NCBI GenBank assembly: GCA_002433065.1
Contig: DJHK01000028.1
Location: 178,840 to 242,839 of the forward strand
Reading direction: 5' to 3'
Length of the DNA: 64,000 nucleotides
Source: Chloroflexi bacterium UBA6622
Lineage (GTDB): Bacteria; Chloroflexota; UBA11872
Numbering within the stretch: position 1 is the stretch's first letter; the number at the start of each line of letters is the position of its first letter. The position numbers and the translations under genes were made by a program. Positions 54,090 through 62,242 of the stretch are shown piece by piece. A model generated the notes under the pieces. The model searched no databases. It worked only from the letters and a program-made list of their open reading frames with translations, and was not told the DNA's origin.

Positions 54090-55190
54090 GTGGCATCGAT
54101 GGTTCGATTAGCGACATTAAATCGTCGAGGATTATTGTGGCGACTAGGTGCGGCGATTGGCCTTGCTACTGGGTCTCGTCTAGGGTCGTTCGACGGGCTT
54201 CATGCCTCACGGCTTGTTCCTTCCCCAGCTATTTATATTCCTGACACCGGTCATCACATTGGAGGTTCTGTGTTGGCCTGGTGGCTTCAATACGGCGCTG
54301 AGAATGGTCTGGGATGGCCGGTGACAGAACTCCTTAAATTGGATGGTCGGTACGTACAGTATTTTGAACGAGGTGCTCTGGCTATTTCAGCGTCTACACG
54401 TGATCCACTTGGGGTGGTACCGCTTGATTTGGGTCGACCGTATGTGGCCTCGAGGCCAGATCGGGATCTTGACCGGTTACGAACACGTTCTGGATCGAAT
54501 CGAAATAGGGCCTTTGATGCGTCCCATTTTTTTGATGAGACGGGATATGGGGTCCATGAAGACTTATGGGCGTATTTCCGTGAAGATGGTGGCGTGTATC
54601 GATTCGGGTATCCGCTGGCTGCCCCGATTGTTAGTGCCGGTTTCCTGTGGCAGGTTTTTGAACGATCGGTGTTGATGGCTCGTGCTGGCGAAGTTACGGA
54701 GCTTCCGATTGGGGTTCTTGAATCCGAGCGCATGCGGCTTCCGACGGGGGCAGTGGATCAGGCGGGATATGCGCCGGTCGTTGATTTAGCGGCGTTACAT
54801 TTTGACCAGAAGGCATCGGGGACTCGGCATGTTCAGGTGGATCTTACGCGGCAGGTAGTGACGTTTTTTTTAGATGGTGAGCCGGTGCATGTCGCTGGTA
54901 CATCTACCGGGCTATACCCAGATTTCACCCCACCGGGGCGTTTTCGAATATTTAGTCAGATCCCGCGTGCGCGACTTATTTCAAATGGTAGTACTGCGGC
55001 CGGATACAACTGGAGCGATGTTCAGCATATTCAGTACTTCACCGAGGAATGGATCGGTTTTCATTACGCCTACTGGCATAACGACTTCGGTCGTACTCGT
55101 AGTGCCGGATGCGTGAATCTTCGGCTTCATGATTCTCAGTGGGCATGGAGTTTTTGCAAGATTGGTACGCCAGTTATCGTTCATTATTAG
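54090..55190 (+). CDS. Exported L,D-transpeptidase (YkuD) with ETGH/FGYP envelope repeats
   Basis: A 366-residue exported protein. R-R-G-L-L-W-R-L-G-A-A near the N-terminus resembles a twin-arginine signal. Residues ~45-215 hold two copies of a ~55-residue repeat, D-T-G-H-H-I...G-W-P-V-T-E...V-Q-Y-F-E-R-G and D-E-T-G-Y-G-V...F-G-Y-P-L-A...V-F-E-R-S, frequent in Chloroflexota surface proteins. The C-terminal ~125 residues are a YkuD domain with P-P-G-R-F near 275, H-Y-A-Y-W-H near 328 and the catalytic cysteine in S-A-G-C-V-N-L-R near 341. YkuD enzymes cross-link peptidoglycan or attach proteins to it. GTG start; an ATG three codons on is possible. Confidence 0.83.
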   Translation: MASMVRLATLNRRGLLWRLGAAIGLATGSRLGSFDGLHASRLVPSPAIYIPDTGHHIGGSVLAWWLQYGAENGLGWPVTELLKLDGRYVQYFERGALAISASTRDPLGVVPLDLGRPYVASRPDRDLDRLRTRSGSNRNRAFDASHFFDETGYGVHEDLWAYFREDGGVYRFGYPLAAPIVSAGFLWQVFERSVLMARAGEVTELPIGVLESERMRLPTGAVDQAGYAPVVDLAALHFDQKASGTRHVQVDLTRQVVTFFLDGEPVHVAGTSTGLYPDFTPPGRFRIFSQIPRARLISNGSTAAGYNWSDVQHIQYFTEEWIGFHYAYWHNDFGRTRSAGCVNLRLHDSQWAWSFCKIGTPVIVHY

Positions 55191-55360
55191 CCGGGTGGTC
55201 CAGCTCTCTTTTTCTACGCGTTGATATTCCGATAAAAAGTCACAGCTGAGACTTTAGAGCTAAGCGCAGGCGAAACGGCGGCCACTATTTCCCAAGCATG
55301 ACCTTTGAGTGCCTATGATGGTGGTTGTGCAGCTTCCGGTGAATTAGTCCAAGCGACACT

Positions 55361-55801
55361 GTGAATTCTGAGAGCGAAGACATGTTCAATGACGATCGTC
55401 CTGCGATCATCTTTGTTTGTGTGCACAACGCAGGTCGGAGCCAGATGGCGGCAGGATTTCTTCGCGCGGCTGCGGGGGATCGGGTCCGGGTGATGTCGGC
55501 TGGGACTGAACCTAAAGAATATGTGAATCCTGTTGTTGTGGCGGTGATCCAGGAGATTGGCATCGATATTAGTGAAGGGTTTCCAGCGCGGCTTACTAAC
55601 GACGATGTCGTTGCCGCCGATCTGTGCATCACGATGGGTTGTGGTGACGCATGTCCGCTTGTTCCTGGAAAAACATACATGGACTGGAAAGTCGAGGACC
55701 CATCTGGCCAATCCATTGATAAGGTGCGACGTATCCGTGACGACATTGCTGAACGCGTCCAAGTGCTGCTGACGGAAGACGTGGTTGGAGACGGTGGGTG
55801 A
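55361..55801 (+). CDS. arsC: Arsenate reductase / low-molecular-weight phosphatase family protein
   Basis: A 146-residue protein with the LMW-phosphatase loop C-V-H-N-A-G-R-S (C-x5-R) near residue 20, then M-S-A-G-T-E-P, and M-G-C-G-D-A-C-P near 93-100, whose two extra cysteines are those used by thioredoxin-coupled arsenate reductases. D-W-K-V-E-D-P-S-G near 108 holds the general acid. It should reduce arsenate to arsenite. GTG start; an ATG seven codons later is an alternative. No arsR or arsenite pump is nearby. Its stop overlaps the next gene by 4 nt. Confidence 0.87.
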   Translation: MNSESEDMFNDDRPAIIFVCVHNAGRSQMAAGFLRAAAGDRVRVMSAGTEPKEYVNPVVVAVIQEIGIDISEGFPARLTNDDVVAADLCITMGCGDACPLVPGKTYMDWKVEDPSGQSIDKVRRIRDDIAERVQVLLTEDVVGDGG

Positions 55802-56376
55802 GACGGGCCCACTTGCTCATTGGTTTGGCTTCAGCAGTCATTGCAGCTGCGGTCGTGGTTGTTGCGATTGATGTAGAGGATATTGGTCCGGACAATGCGC
55901 CGTCTGTCTCCACCTATACGCAGGAAGAACGTGTGGCCCGCTTGATGCGGGCATTTGTAACGCGGGTGATTGAGCATGAGTTGCGTCCAGGGATTAAGGG
56001 GTTTGATGGTACGCGCGTGATTGATGGGACGAGAGGCACCGCGACCCTTCGTCGGACTGAAAAGGAAGGGATGACTACGCTTCGGATTCAGTTTGACGGT
56101 TATGTGCTTCGTCTGGATCCATCCGTGACCGATGAGAATGAAATACAGGTCAGCGGGACGATCGAGTACACACGCTCTGGGTCGGATAAAGAGGTTCGAA
56201 TCACGGGGCAGGATGTGCGCATAGGCGTGTTTGACATGGAACGACGCGATCCGTGGGCTGATGTATCAGGACGTTTCACCTTTGACCTATCTGGGGCCGA
56301 TCCATATGTTCTGACAGGGGTTGTTGAGCGTGAGACCGGTGCACGTCTGACCCTGCGCGCGTTGCCACCACCTTAA
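55798..56376 (+). CDS. Unknown protein with N-terminal membrane anchor
   Basis: A 192-residue protein with an N-terminal hydrophobic helix (about residues 5-24) acting as signal or anchor and a ~165-residue outside domain with an alternating beta pattern (T-L-R-I-Q-F-D-G-Y-V-L-R-L, then I-Q-V-S-G-T-I-E-Y, then V-R-I-T-G-Q-D-V-R-I). The layout is that of a lipid-binding or LolA-like beta half-barrel, but no family is identified. GTG overlaps the arsC-like stop (GTGA), so the two are coupled, though no shared function is evident. Confidence 0.6.
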   Translation: MRRAHLLIGLASAVIAAAVVVVAIDVEDIGPDNAPSVSTYTQEERVARLMRAFVTRVIEHELRPGIKGFDGTRVIDGTRGTATLRRTEKEGMTTLRIQFDGYVLRLDPSVTDENEIQVSGTIEYTRSGSDKEVRITGQDVRIGVFDMERRDPWADVSGRFTFDLSGADPYVLTGVVERETGARLTLRALPPP

Positions 56377-56389
56377 GCTGGTGGAGTGG

Positions 56390-56977
56390 TTAGGCTCCAT
56401 CGTTCAGCAGGTCGCCAGCTCTAAGAACACCCCAGAAAGCGTAGTCGGCTTGGTGCACAATCACATTAGTCAGGCTGCGTTGTACGAGTTCGCCTTCTCC
56501 CGAATGTCCACCTGCGACGTGAGCAACTTCTTCCGGAAGTCCTACCGTCAAACAGATATGCACTCCGTATCCAGGATGTCGGATTGAAGGCCAGCCAGTA
56601 CGGATCCGGTTATTGGACCAACGGGTCTGATTCTTGGGATCGAATTCCCATGGCTTGCCAACGTCATGGCATAGCGCTGCGGCAATCACGAGATCTCGAT
56701 CTACAGCCAGTTGCTGGAATTGTTGACCAAGCTCATCCGTGATTGCTATGGCGAGACGCGTCACACCGCGGATGTGATCTGTCTGCGTTCCGGTCTTGAG
56801 AGGAGGCGTGTCGGGGTTACCGGAGGCTGGAATGTCTGCAATGGTTTCGAAGGAACTTTGCGCCAGTGCATGTGCCCACGCTTCAACGACTTTGTTCGCG
56901 AGTTCCTGATCCTGAATTTCACAGATCTCGGGCAATTCTGCCCGAACTCGTGTTCGGGCAGCGTTATCCACTGTCAT
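56390..56977 (-). CDS. HD-domain phosphohydrolase
   Basis: A 195-residue metal-dependent phosphohydrolase. The first ligand is in D-H-I-R-G-V-T-R-L-A near residue 67, the H-D pair is in A-A-L-C-H-D-V-G-K near 103, and further histidines are in R-H-P-G-Y-G-V-H and G-G-H-S-G-E-G near 131-160. The family acts on nucleotides, cyclic dinucleotides or (p)ppGpp; the substrate is unknown. It lies 34 bp downstream of the NHL protein gene. Confidence 0.82.
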   Translation of the reverse strand: MTVDNAARTRVRAELPEICEIQDQELANKVVEAWAHALAQSSFETIADIPASGNPDTPPLKTGTQTDHIRGVTRLAIAITDELGQQFQQLAVDRDLVIAAALCHDVGKPWEFDPKNQTRWSNNRIRTGWPSIRHPGYGVHICLTVGLPEEVAHVAGGHSGEGELVQRSLTNVIVHQADYAFWGVLRAGDLLNDGA

Positions 56978-57011
56978 TGGCAGATCCCCATGGTCTGTTG
57001 TTTAAATTGAG

Positions 57012-57932
57012 TTACTGGCGAAGCAGTTTGGTGACCTTGCCACCGATCTCCGGTAGCCATTCAACGAGATAGATGTTGCCGCTTCCATCTACATGCATGT
57101 CGTGAGGCGAAGAGTATTTTCCACTCGTCCATTCTGATCTTGGGAGATTTGGCCAATCGTCCCGTTCCCAACAGCGAGGCCAGTCACCTAGATGGGTGAT
57201 TAACTCGTCATTGGAATCGAAGATCGTTAGTCGGGAGTGCAAGTCCGGAACATAGGTTTCACCGTCGTGATACTTGGCTGTGCATGGCAATCGAAGATCG
57301 TGGTCGAGAAATCCAATGTGATCGCCATCCAGCGAAAAGTATTGAAGACGTGAGTTACGTCGGTCAGCCACGGTTAGACGGGGGGTATCGTGACGAAGGT
57401 CGATCTCGATTCCATGAGGGTTATTTATTTGTCCCGGTTCGGATCCCGGCCCTCCAAATGACTGAACGTAAGAGGCGTCTGATCGATATTGGTGAATCCA
57501 ATGCTCGCCGTATCCATCTGTGATGTAGATGTCACCGTTCGGAGCTACCGTAGTTTCTGTTGGGACAAACAGGCGAGTCTCGTCGTAGATGGCAGGGAGA
57601 TCAGGCGTGCCGATCCTGAACACCTCATCGCCGGTGAGTGTTGTCTTGGCGACGAAATGGTGGCGGGTAGCGGAGAGGTAGAGGTACTCACCATCAGACT
57701 CCTGTACGAGATGCATGCCATGGGCGTGTTCGGCATAGGCTTCGCCCCAGGCGTCTATAAAGTTGCCATTGGCATCGAAGACAAAGACCGAGGGGCTATT
57801 GGTGTGGTGGATGTAGATACGACCGTGGGAGTCCTCTACTACCCCATGGGTGGTGCCAAAGCTCAAGTCGTCTGGAAGATTTCCCCAATCATCAACAACT
57901 TCGTAGACATGCGATCCTGAACCTATGGTCAT
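57012..57932 (-). CDS. NHL-repeat beta-propeller protein
   Basis: A 306-residue propeller with repeated strands such as G-V-V-E-D-S-H-G-R-I-Y-I, V-A-P-N-G-D-I-Y-I-T-D-G-Y and N-N-P-H-G-I-E-I-D, ending M-H-V-D-G-S-G-N-I-Y-L-V-E-W, i.e. about six NHL blades. It resembles the peptidyl-alpha-hydroxyglycine lyase/NHL group abundant in Chloroflexota; enzymatic activity is uncertain. No signal peptide is seen. The ATG at 57932 was chosen because GGTGGAGG lies directly upstream; an ATG seven codons earlier lacks this. Confidence 0.82.
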   Translation of the reverse strand: MTIGSGSHVYEVVDDWGNLPDDLSFGTTHGVVEDSHGRIYIHHTNSPSVFVFDANGNFIDAWGEAYAEHAHGMHLVQESDGEYLYLSATRHHFVAKTTLTGDEVFRIGTPDLPAIYDETRLFVPTETTVAPNGDIYITDGYGEHWIHQYRSDASYVQSFGGPGSEPGQINNPHGIEIDLRHDTPRLTVADRRNSRLQYFSLDGDHIGFLDHDLRLPCTAKYHDGETYVPDLHSRLTIFDSNDELITHLGDWPRCWERDDWPNLPRSEWTSGKYSSPHDMHVDGSGNIYLVEWLPEIGGKVTKLLRQ

Positions 57933-58081
57933 CTCTGCCTCCACCCTTGGCATCGGGGTGCGAGTCTAACCCCCCAGCTGCAGAACCTCACGTGCACGGG
58001 TTGAGTCATGTGTTCTCGGGTGGACTTAGGAGGTGGATATGGCAGGTCCATATCTCACTACTTGCGCGCGATGTTGCATGG

Positions 58082-58417
58082 CTACTGAATCTCAAACGCA
58101 AGGGTTTGGATATGAATCTTTCCGTTTTCGATGATGAAGGTGTCGACGCCGATTGCTTGGCGTCCGTCAGCGTGGCTAGCTCGCCATTCGAGAAGTACGG
58201 TTGTTTCACTAATGGTTACCGAGTGTTGTTGAGCTGAAAATCCTTCAAGTTCTTGGAATAGATCATGAAAGAATGTTCGGCAGCCTTCGTGTCCTGAAAG
58301 TGTCCGGTCTGGTCGGATCAGCAGAGCATCCTCGGCATAGTCGCCCACAATAGCGTCCATATCGCCACTCTGTACGCTATCCCAGTGTTTCTGAAAAAGC
58401 TTATGTGACGTCGTCAT
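58082..58417 (-). CDS. SnoaL/NTF2-like (DUF4440-type) protein
   Basis: A 111-residue alpha+beta cone-fold protein: an N-terminal helix with F-Q-K-H-W-D-S-V-Q-S-G-D-M-D-A-I, then Y-A-E-D-A-L-L-I-R-P-D near 30, G-H-E-G-C-R-T-F-F and strands V-L-L-E-W-R-A and D-T-F-I-I-E-N-G-K-I. Such proteins are ketosteroid-isomerase-like binding or isomerase proteins; the substrate is unknown. The 101-bp region upstream contains the palindrome GTACCGGTAC at 58438-58447. Confidence 0.8.
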   Translation of the reverse strand: MTTSHKLFQKHWDSVQSGDMDAIVGDYAEDALLIRPDRTLSGHEGCRTFFHDLFQELEGFSAQQHSVTISETTVLLEWRASHADGRQAIGVDTFIIENGKIHIQTLAFEIQ

Positions 58418-58519
58418 GGGTGATCACCATCCTTGGAGTACCGGTACTTGCAGCAAGGCACCGGTGGTCGTAGACACTTGTACGAAGTAATTCCCGCGCA
58501 CTTGATGTATTCAGGTGGA

Positions 58520-59017
58520 CTATTCCAGAGTTGTGTTCAAGATGTCACGGGCTTGCGCTGCACGAAATTCGCTTAGTTTCTCACGTAAGTCTGGGTTGCT
58601 TAGGGCAAGGATCTCGATAGCTAGCAGAGCGGAATTTGTAGCTCCTGCACTTCCGATCGCCAATGTCGCGACCGGGATTCCGCGGGGCATTTGGGCCATG
58701 GCCAGCAGGGAGTCCAGACCGTCTAGAGACCATGCTTGCATAGGGACGCCCAGGACGGGCAATACCGTATGAGCGGCTACCACCCCTGCTAGATGGGCGG
58801 CTCCACCTGCTGCGGCGATCAACACGCGGAGTCCTCGTTCTTCGGCCGATTTTGCCCACTCTGCGGTTTCATCGGGTGTGCGATGCGCTGACAGCACCCG
58901 GGCTTCGTAGGCAACGTCAAACTCGGCCAGCGTCTTTGTGGCTCGCTGCATGACATCCCAATCTGTCGCGCTACCCATCACGATACCGACCAGCGGGACT
59001 TCGGATGATGTGCTCAT
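58520..59017 (-). CDS. purE: N5-carboxyaminoimidazole ribonucleotide mutase
   Basis: A 165-residue class I PurE, moving the carboxyl group of N5-CAIR to give CAIR in purine synthesis. It starts [11 protein letters not shown] (phosphate loop), has S-A-H-R-T-P near 44 with the catalytic histidine, and [11 protein letters not shown] near 68-78. The end [16 protein letters not shown] is typical. It lies 5 bp after icd on the same strand. purK, the usual neighbour, is not adjacent. Confidence 0.95.
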   Translation of the reverse strand: MSTSSEVPLVGIVMGSATDWDVMQRATKTLAEFDVAYEARVLSAHRTPDETAEWAKSAEERGLRVLIAAAGGAAHLAGVVAAHTVLPVLGVPMQAWSLDGLDSLLAMAQMPRGIPVATLAIGSAGATNSALLAIEILALSNPDLREKLSEFRAAQARDILNTTLE

Positions 59018-59022
59018 GTTGT

Positions 59023-60474
59023 TTATTCTCCTAAGGCGAGTGAGTAACCCGGCTTGCCATCAAAGGTGCACAGGTTTTCGGTTTTTATGAAATCAAGTCC
59101 TGTTTCAGCGATACGGGTGAGCAGTGCTGCGATCTGAGCGTGACTTACGGCCGATACCTCATGTCCAGTAAATCTGGCGCGCCAGTGGTCGACAAGCAGA
59201 CCATCTGCTAGGGCTTCTGGCCATACTTGGGCGCCTCGGTTGCTTAGCATCTGCAGCACCAGTTCACCACTATTGGTGGGCTTGAGAAGATTTGCTAGAT
59301 CGGATGGGGTTCCGCCAGTCCAGTCAAAGAAAACGTCAACGCCGACGGTTTGCTTAATTGGGGTTACGTTGGACGAAACCGATGCAGTGGATGTGTTTTT
59401 GGCGCCTTCTGCCCCAAAGGTGGCTGGCGTTAGGGTTGTGGGTTGTTCGCCAAGCCGGCTTGTAACAGCGGCCCCGAACTCGCGGGTGCCAACTTTTTTA
59501 TTGCTTCGTTCTTCGTCGTAAATGTCGTATGTGTGAATCCCATCCTCAAGGGTTCGCATCCAGGCATTCTGAACCGTTGAGGCGATATTCGGTTGCCCGA
59601 TGTGGACGAGCATGAGAACAGCAGCGTTCAGGAGTCCAGAGGGATTTGCGAGGTTTTGGCCGGCGCGTCGGGGAGCGGACCCGTGGATAGCTTCGAACAT
59701 AGCTGCTCCTTCGCCTACATTTGCAGCTCCTGCCATGCCTACGGATCCGGCGATCTGCGCCGCAACATCAGACAGAATGTCGCCGTAGAGATTGGGCAAG
59801 ACGACGACATCGAAGGCCTCCGGGGTGTCGGCCAGCTTGGCGGCACCAATGTCAACAATCCAGTATTCCGCTTCTATGCTTGGATAGTCCGCGGCAACTT
59901 CGTCAAACACGTCATGGAACAGACCATCGGACAGCTTCATGATGTTGTCTTTAGCGAATGCGGTGACTTTCGATCTGCCGTTTCGTTGTGCGTAGTCAAA
60001 AGCGAACCGGATAATCCGCTCACTGCCAGGGCGGGTAATAAGTTTGAGCGACTGCATGACATCGGCGGTTTGCCGATGCTCAATACCTGCGTACAGATCT
60101 TCTTCATTCTCTCGAATCACGACCAGATTCATATCCGGGTGTTTGGACTGGACGAACGGGTGGTACGAGATAGCCGGTCGGACGTTGGCGTAAAGCCCTA
60201 GGGCAACACGGGTCGTGACGTTTAGGCTCTTGAACCCCCCGCCTTGAGGGGTGGTGATCGGTGCTTTAAGGAACACTCGTGTTCGCCGGATGGATTCCCA
60301 TGCGCTGTCATCGATTCCTGAAGGTGTGCCGCGCAGGTAGACCTGTTCACCGATCTCAATCGTTTCGATGTCAAGCTCAGCTCCTGCAGCGCTGAGTATT
60401 TCGAGTACGGCGGCCATAATTTCGGGCCCGATACCGTCTCCGTGTGCGACTGTAATTGGTGTGGCAGGCGGCAT
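59023..60474 (-). CDS. icd: Isocitrate dehydrogenase (Thermus-type, with C-terminal extension)
   Basis: A 483-residue decarboxylating dehydrogenase turning isocitrate into 2-oxoglutarate. H-G-D-G-I-G-P-E starts the fold. F-K-S-L-N-V-T-T-R near 81-89 is the isocitrate-binding serine segment, R-E-N-E-E-D-L-Y-A-G near 120 and the signature N-L-Y-G-D-I-L-S-D near 227 bind substrate and metal, and H-G-S-A-P near 263 the cofactor. The ~145-residue C-terminal part is the extension found in the Thermus/Rickettsia-type NADP enzymes. It resembles 3-isopropylmalate dehydrogenase locally, but length and the extension favour Icd. Upstream of purE by 5 bp. Confidence 0.9.
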   Translation of the reverse strand: MPPATPITVAHGDGIGPEIMAAVLEILSAAGAELDIETIEIGEQVYLRGTPSGIDDSAWESIRRTRVFLKAPITTPQGGGFKSLNVTTRVALGLYANVRPAISYHPFVQSKHPDMNLVVIRENEEDLYAGIEHRQTADVMQSLKLITRPGSERIIRFAFDYAQRNGRSKVTAFAKDNIMKLSDGLFHDVFDEVAADYPSIEAEYWIVDIGAAKLADTPEAFDVVVLPNLYGDILSDVAAQIAGSVGMAGAANVGEGAAMFEAIHGSAPRRAGQNLANPSGLLNAAVLMLVHIGQPNIASTVQNAWMRTLEDGIHTYDIYDEERSNKKVGTREFGAAVTSRLGEQPTTLTPATFGAEGAKNTSTASVSSNVTPIKQTVGVDVFFDWTGGTPSDLANLLKPTNSGELVLQMLSNRGAQVWPEALADGLLVDHWRARFTGHEVSAVSHAQIAALLTRIAETGLDFIKTENLCTFDGKPGYSLALGE

Positions 60475-60591
60475 GTACTGATCCTATCAATGCGGGAATG
60501 ACTGGTTATGGGATGTAAGTGTACGGTTCCTGATCCGAAGCATCACGAAGGGGTTGAAGATGGGCCCGTGTGACGTCACGCGCGTGATTGT

Positions 60592-60607
60592 GGGCGATAC
60601 ATCGCCC
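60592..60607 (-). terminator. GC-rich hairpin downstream of the FMN reductase gene
   Basis: GGGCGAT-AC-ATCGCCC is an uninterrupted inverted repeat 38 bases past the stop codon of the FMN reductase gene (read on the minus strand) and before icd. No T run follows, so termination is possible but not proven; it may equally be an operator for icd, as may the palindrome GTGACGTCAC at 60570-60579. Confidence 0.35.
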
Positions 60608-60645
60608 CCCGGCAGCTAGGTCGATCTAGATATCCGGTGTTTGGC

Positions 60646-61221
60646 TTATATGTAACGAAGGGTCGGATCGTTTTGGCTGTGTGTGATCCAGGCCGCAAAG
60701 GCGACGAGGAATTCTCGTAACCTGGTTCGAGTTTGTTCGTCAGTCAGGTTGCCCTGATCGTCAAAGAGCTTTCGTGGGCGAGCAATATGTAGTTCTGGGT
60801 CGATCATGACGCGCATACTGTTATGTAGTGCAATCTGCCTCATATGTGACTGGGCGCGAACGGTTCCATGCCGTCCGCCAGCACCCAAAATTGCCAGGGG
60901 TTTGCCATCCAGTGGCGAAGGGTCCCCGCGCGAGGCCCAGTCGATCGCATTTTTTAGGACCCCGGTTATCGAATAGTTGTATTCGGGTACCGCAAGTAAC
61001 AGGGCGTCCGCTGACGTGAGTGCTGAATAAAATGACGCGACGGGAGCGGGGGGGGCTTCATCTTCAAGGTCGCTGTTGAAAAGCGGGATGTCGTGGAGGT
61101 CAAACCTCGTGCAGCGCAGTCCGTCGGGCTGGAGTTCGACTGCTGCTCGGATGAGCCCGGTGTTGAACGAGCCCTGACGCAGACTGCCTGAGACACCTAG
61201 AACATTGAGGTGGTCAGCCAT
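60646..61221 (-). CDS. NADPH-dependent FMN reductase-like flavoprotein
   Basis: A 191-residue flavodoxin-fold reductase: V-S-G-S-L-R-Q-G-S-F-N near residues 9-19 binds FMN phosphate, and V-P-E-Y-N-Y-S-I-T-G-V-L-K-N-A-I-D-W near 75-92 is the family signature. It reduces quinones, azo compounds or FMN with NAD(P)H. The ATG at 61221 lies eight bases after GAGGA; a GTG one codon upstream is an alternative. Downstream of the HIBADH-like gene by 47 bp. Confidence 0.9.
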   Translation of the reverse strand: MADHLNVLGVSGSLRQGSFNTGLIRAAVELQPDGLRCTRFDLHDIPLFNSDLEDEAPPAPVASFYSALTSADALLLAVPEYNYSITGVLKNAIDWASRGDPSPLDGKPLAILGAGGRHGTVRAQSHMRQIALHNSMRVMIDPELHIARPRKLFDDQGNLTDEQTRTRLREFLVAFAAWITHSQNDPTLRYI

Positions 61222-61268
61222 CACATGTTTCCTCGCACAATATGGTTTAGACGACGTATTCGCACTGG

Positions 61269-62162
61269 CTATGGGGATGATTCCACCGTGACCTCGTGAA
61301 GATCTTCAAGAGGACGGATGACGGCGGTTGTGTTGTTTCCGCCGTAACCCTTTGCTTGAGCTTCCTTGTATATCTCGTTAACTGTGCTCGTGACCAGCAT
61401 TCGAACACCAACGAGCTTGCCCAGGTCCGCGGCGAGTTGTTGATCTTTGGCATGTAGGTCTAGGGCGAATTTTGGTTCGAAATCTCGCAGCAAGACACCT
61501 TCGCCAATCATACGTTCATGGCCCGGACTAGCTGCGGTTGCGCTCTGCAGCGTCTCAAACATGGCGGCCGGATCGATTCCATATTTAACCGCCGCGACAT
61601 AGCCTTCGGCAATCACGGCGTTTGTTGCTGCGCCGATGAGGTTGTTGACGAGCTTGACAACACTTCCGCTACCGGATGGCCCGAAGTGCTTGATGTTGGC
61701 TCCTACTGCGTCAAAGACCGGCGCGCCTTGGGCAAAAGCATCAGCATCTCCGCCAACCATGATTGCCAGGGTTCCGGCTTCAGCACCCCAAACACCGCCA
61801 CTAATCGGTGCGTCAAGATAGGCACAATTGTTTCTGTTCGCTGCATCGCTGATGCGTTGGGATGTGTCCGGGCCGTTGGTACTAAAGTCGATCCAGAGCT
61901 GTTCACCAGGGGTGCCACTATCCACGCCGTCTGGCCCAAGAAAAACATCTTCGCAGACGGATGGAATTGGTAAGCAGGTGCAAACCACGTCGACGGACGC
62001 AGCAAGTTCGGCGGCGGTGGCGGCGGCAGTGCCGCCTTCAGCGACAAAGTCGTCGACCTTCCCTCGACTTCGATTATGAACAACGACATCGAACCCGGCG
62101 GATCTGAGGTTACGAGCCATAGGCAGTCCCATGGCTCCAAGACCGATGAATCCCACTCGCAT
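61269..62162 (-). CDS. 3-hydroxyisobutyrate dehydrogenase family oxidoreductase
   Basis: A 297-residue beta-hydroxyacid dehydrogenase. The NAD loop is G-F-I-G-L-G-A-M-G-L-P-M near 3-14, the substrate segment is D-A-P-I-S-G-G-V-W-G-A near 118-128, and the catalytic lysine is in V-V-K-L-V-N-N-L near 170. It oxidises a 3-hydroxy acid such as 3-hydroxyisobutyrate, tartronate semialdehyde partner or gamma-hydroxybutyrate. The ATG at 62162 was preferred to an in-frame TTG at 62183. Neighbouring HpaI aldolase suggests joint breakdown of hydroxy-acids, by inference. Confidence 0.88.
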   Translation of the reverse strand: MRVGFIGLGAMGLPMARNLRSAGFDVVVHNRSRGKVDDFVAEGGTAAATAAELAASVDVVCTCLPIPSVCEDVFLGPDGVDSGTPGEQLWIDFSTNGPDTSQRISDAANRNNCAYLDAPISGGVWGAEAGTLAIMVGGDADAFAQGAPVFDAVGANIKHFGPSGSGSVVKLVNNLIGAATNAVIAEGYVAAVKYGIDPAAMFETLQSATAASPGHERMIGEGVLLRDFEPKFALDLHAKDQQLAADLGKLVGVRMLVTSTVNEIYKEAQAKGYGGNNTTAVIRPLEDLHEVTVESSP

Positions 62163-62242
62163 GTTTTGGTCTTTCTCTGACAACGTGTCGGTTACAGGGT
62201 GTCATCAGTGTAAGAGGTCAGGCCGCGACGAGTGCTGGAAAA

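Noticed and set aside
59593..60201. 202-codon open frame antisense to icd
   Set aside because: Shadow of a highly conserved enzyme gene; no protein features.
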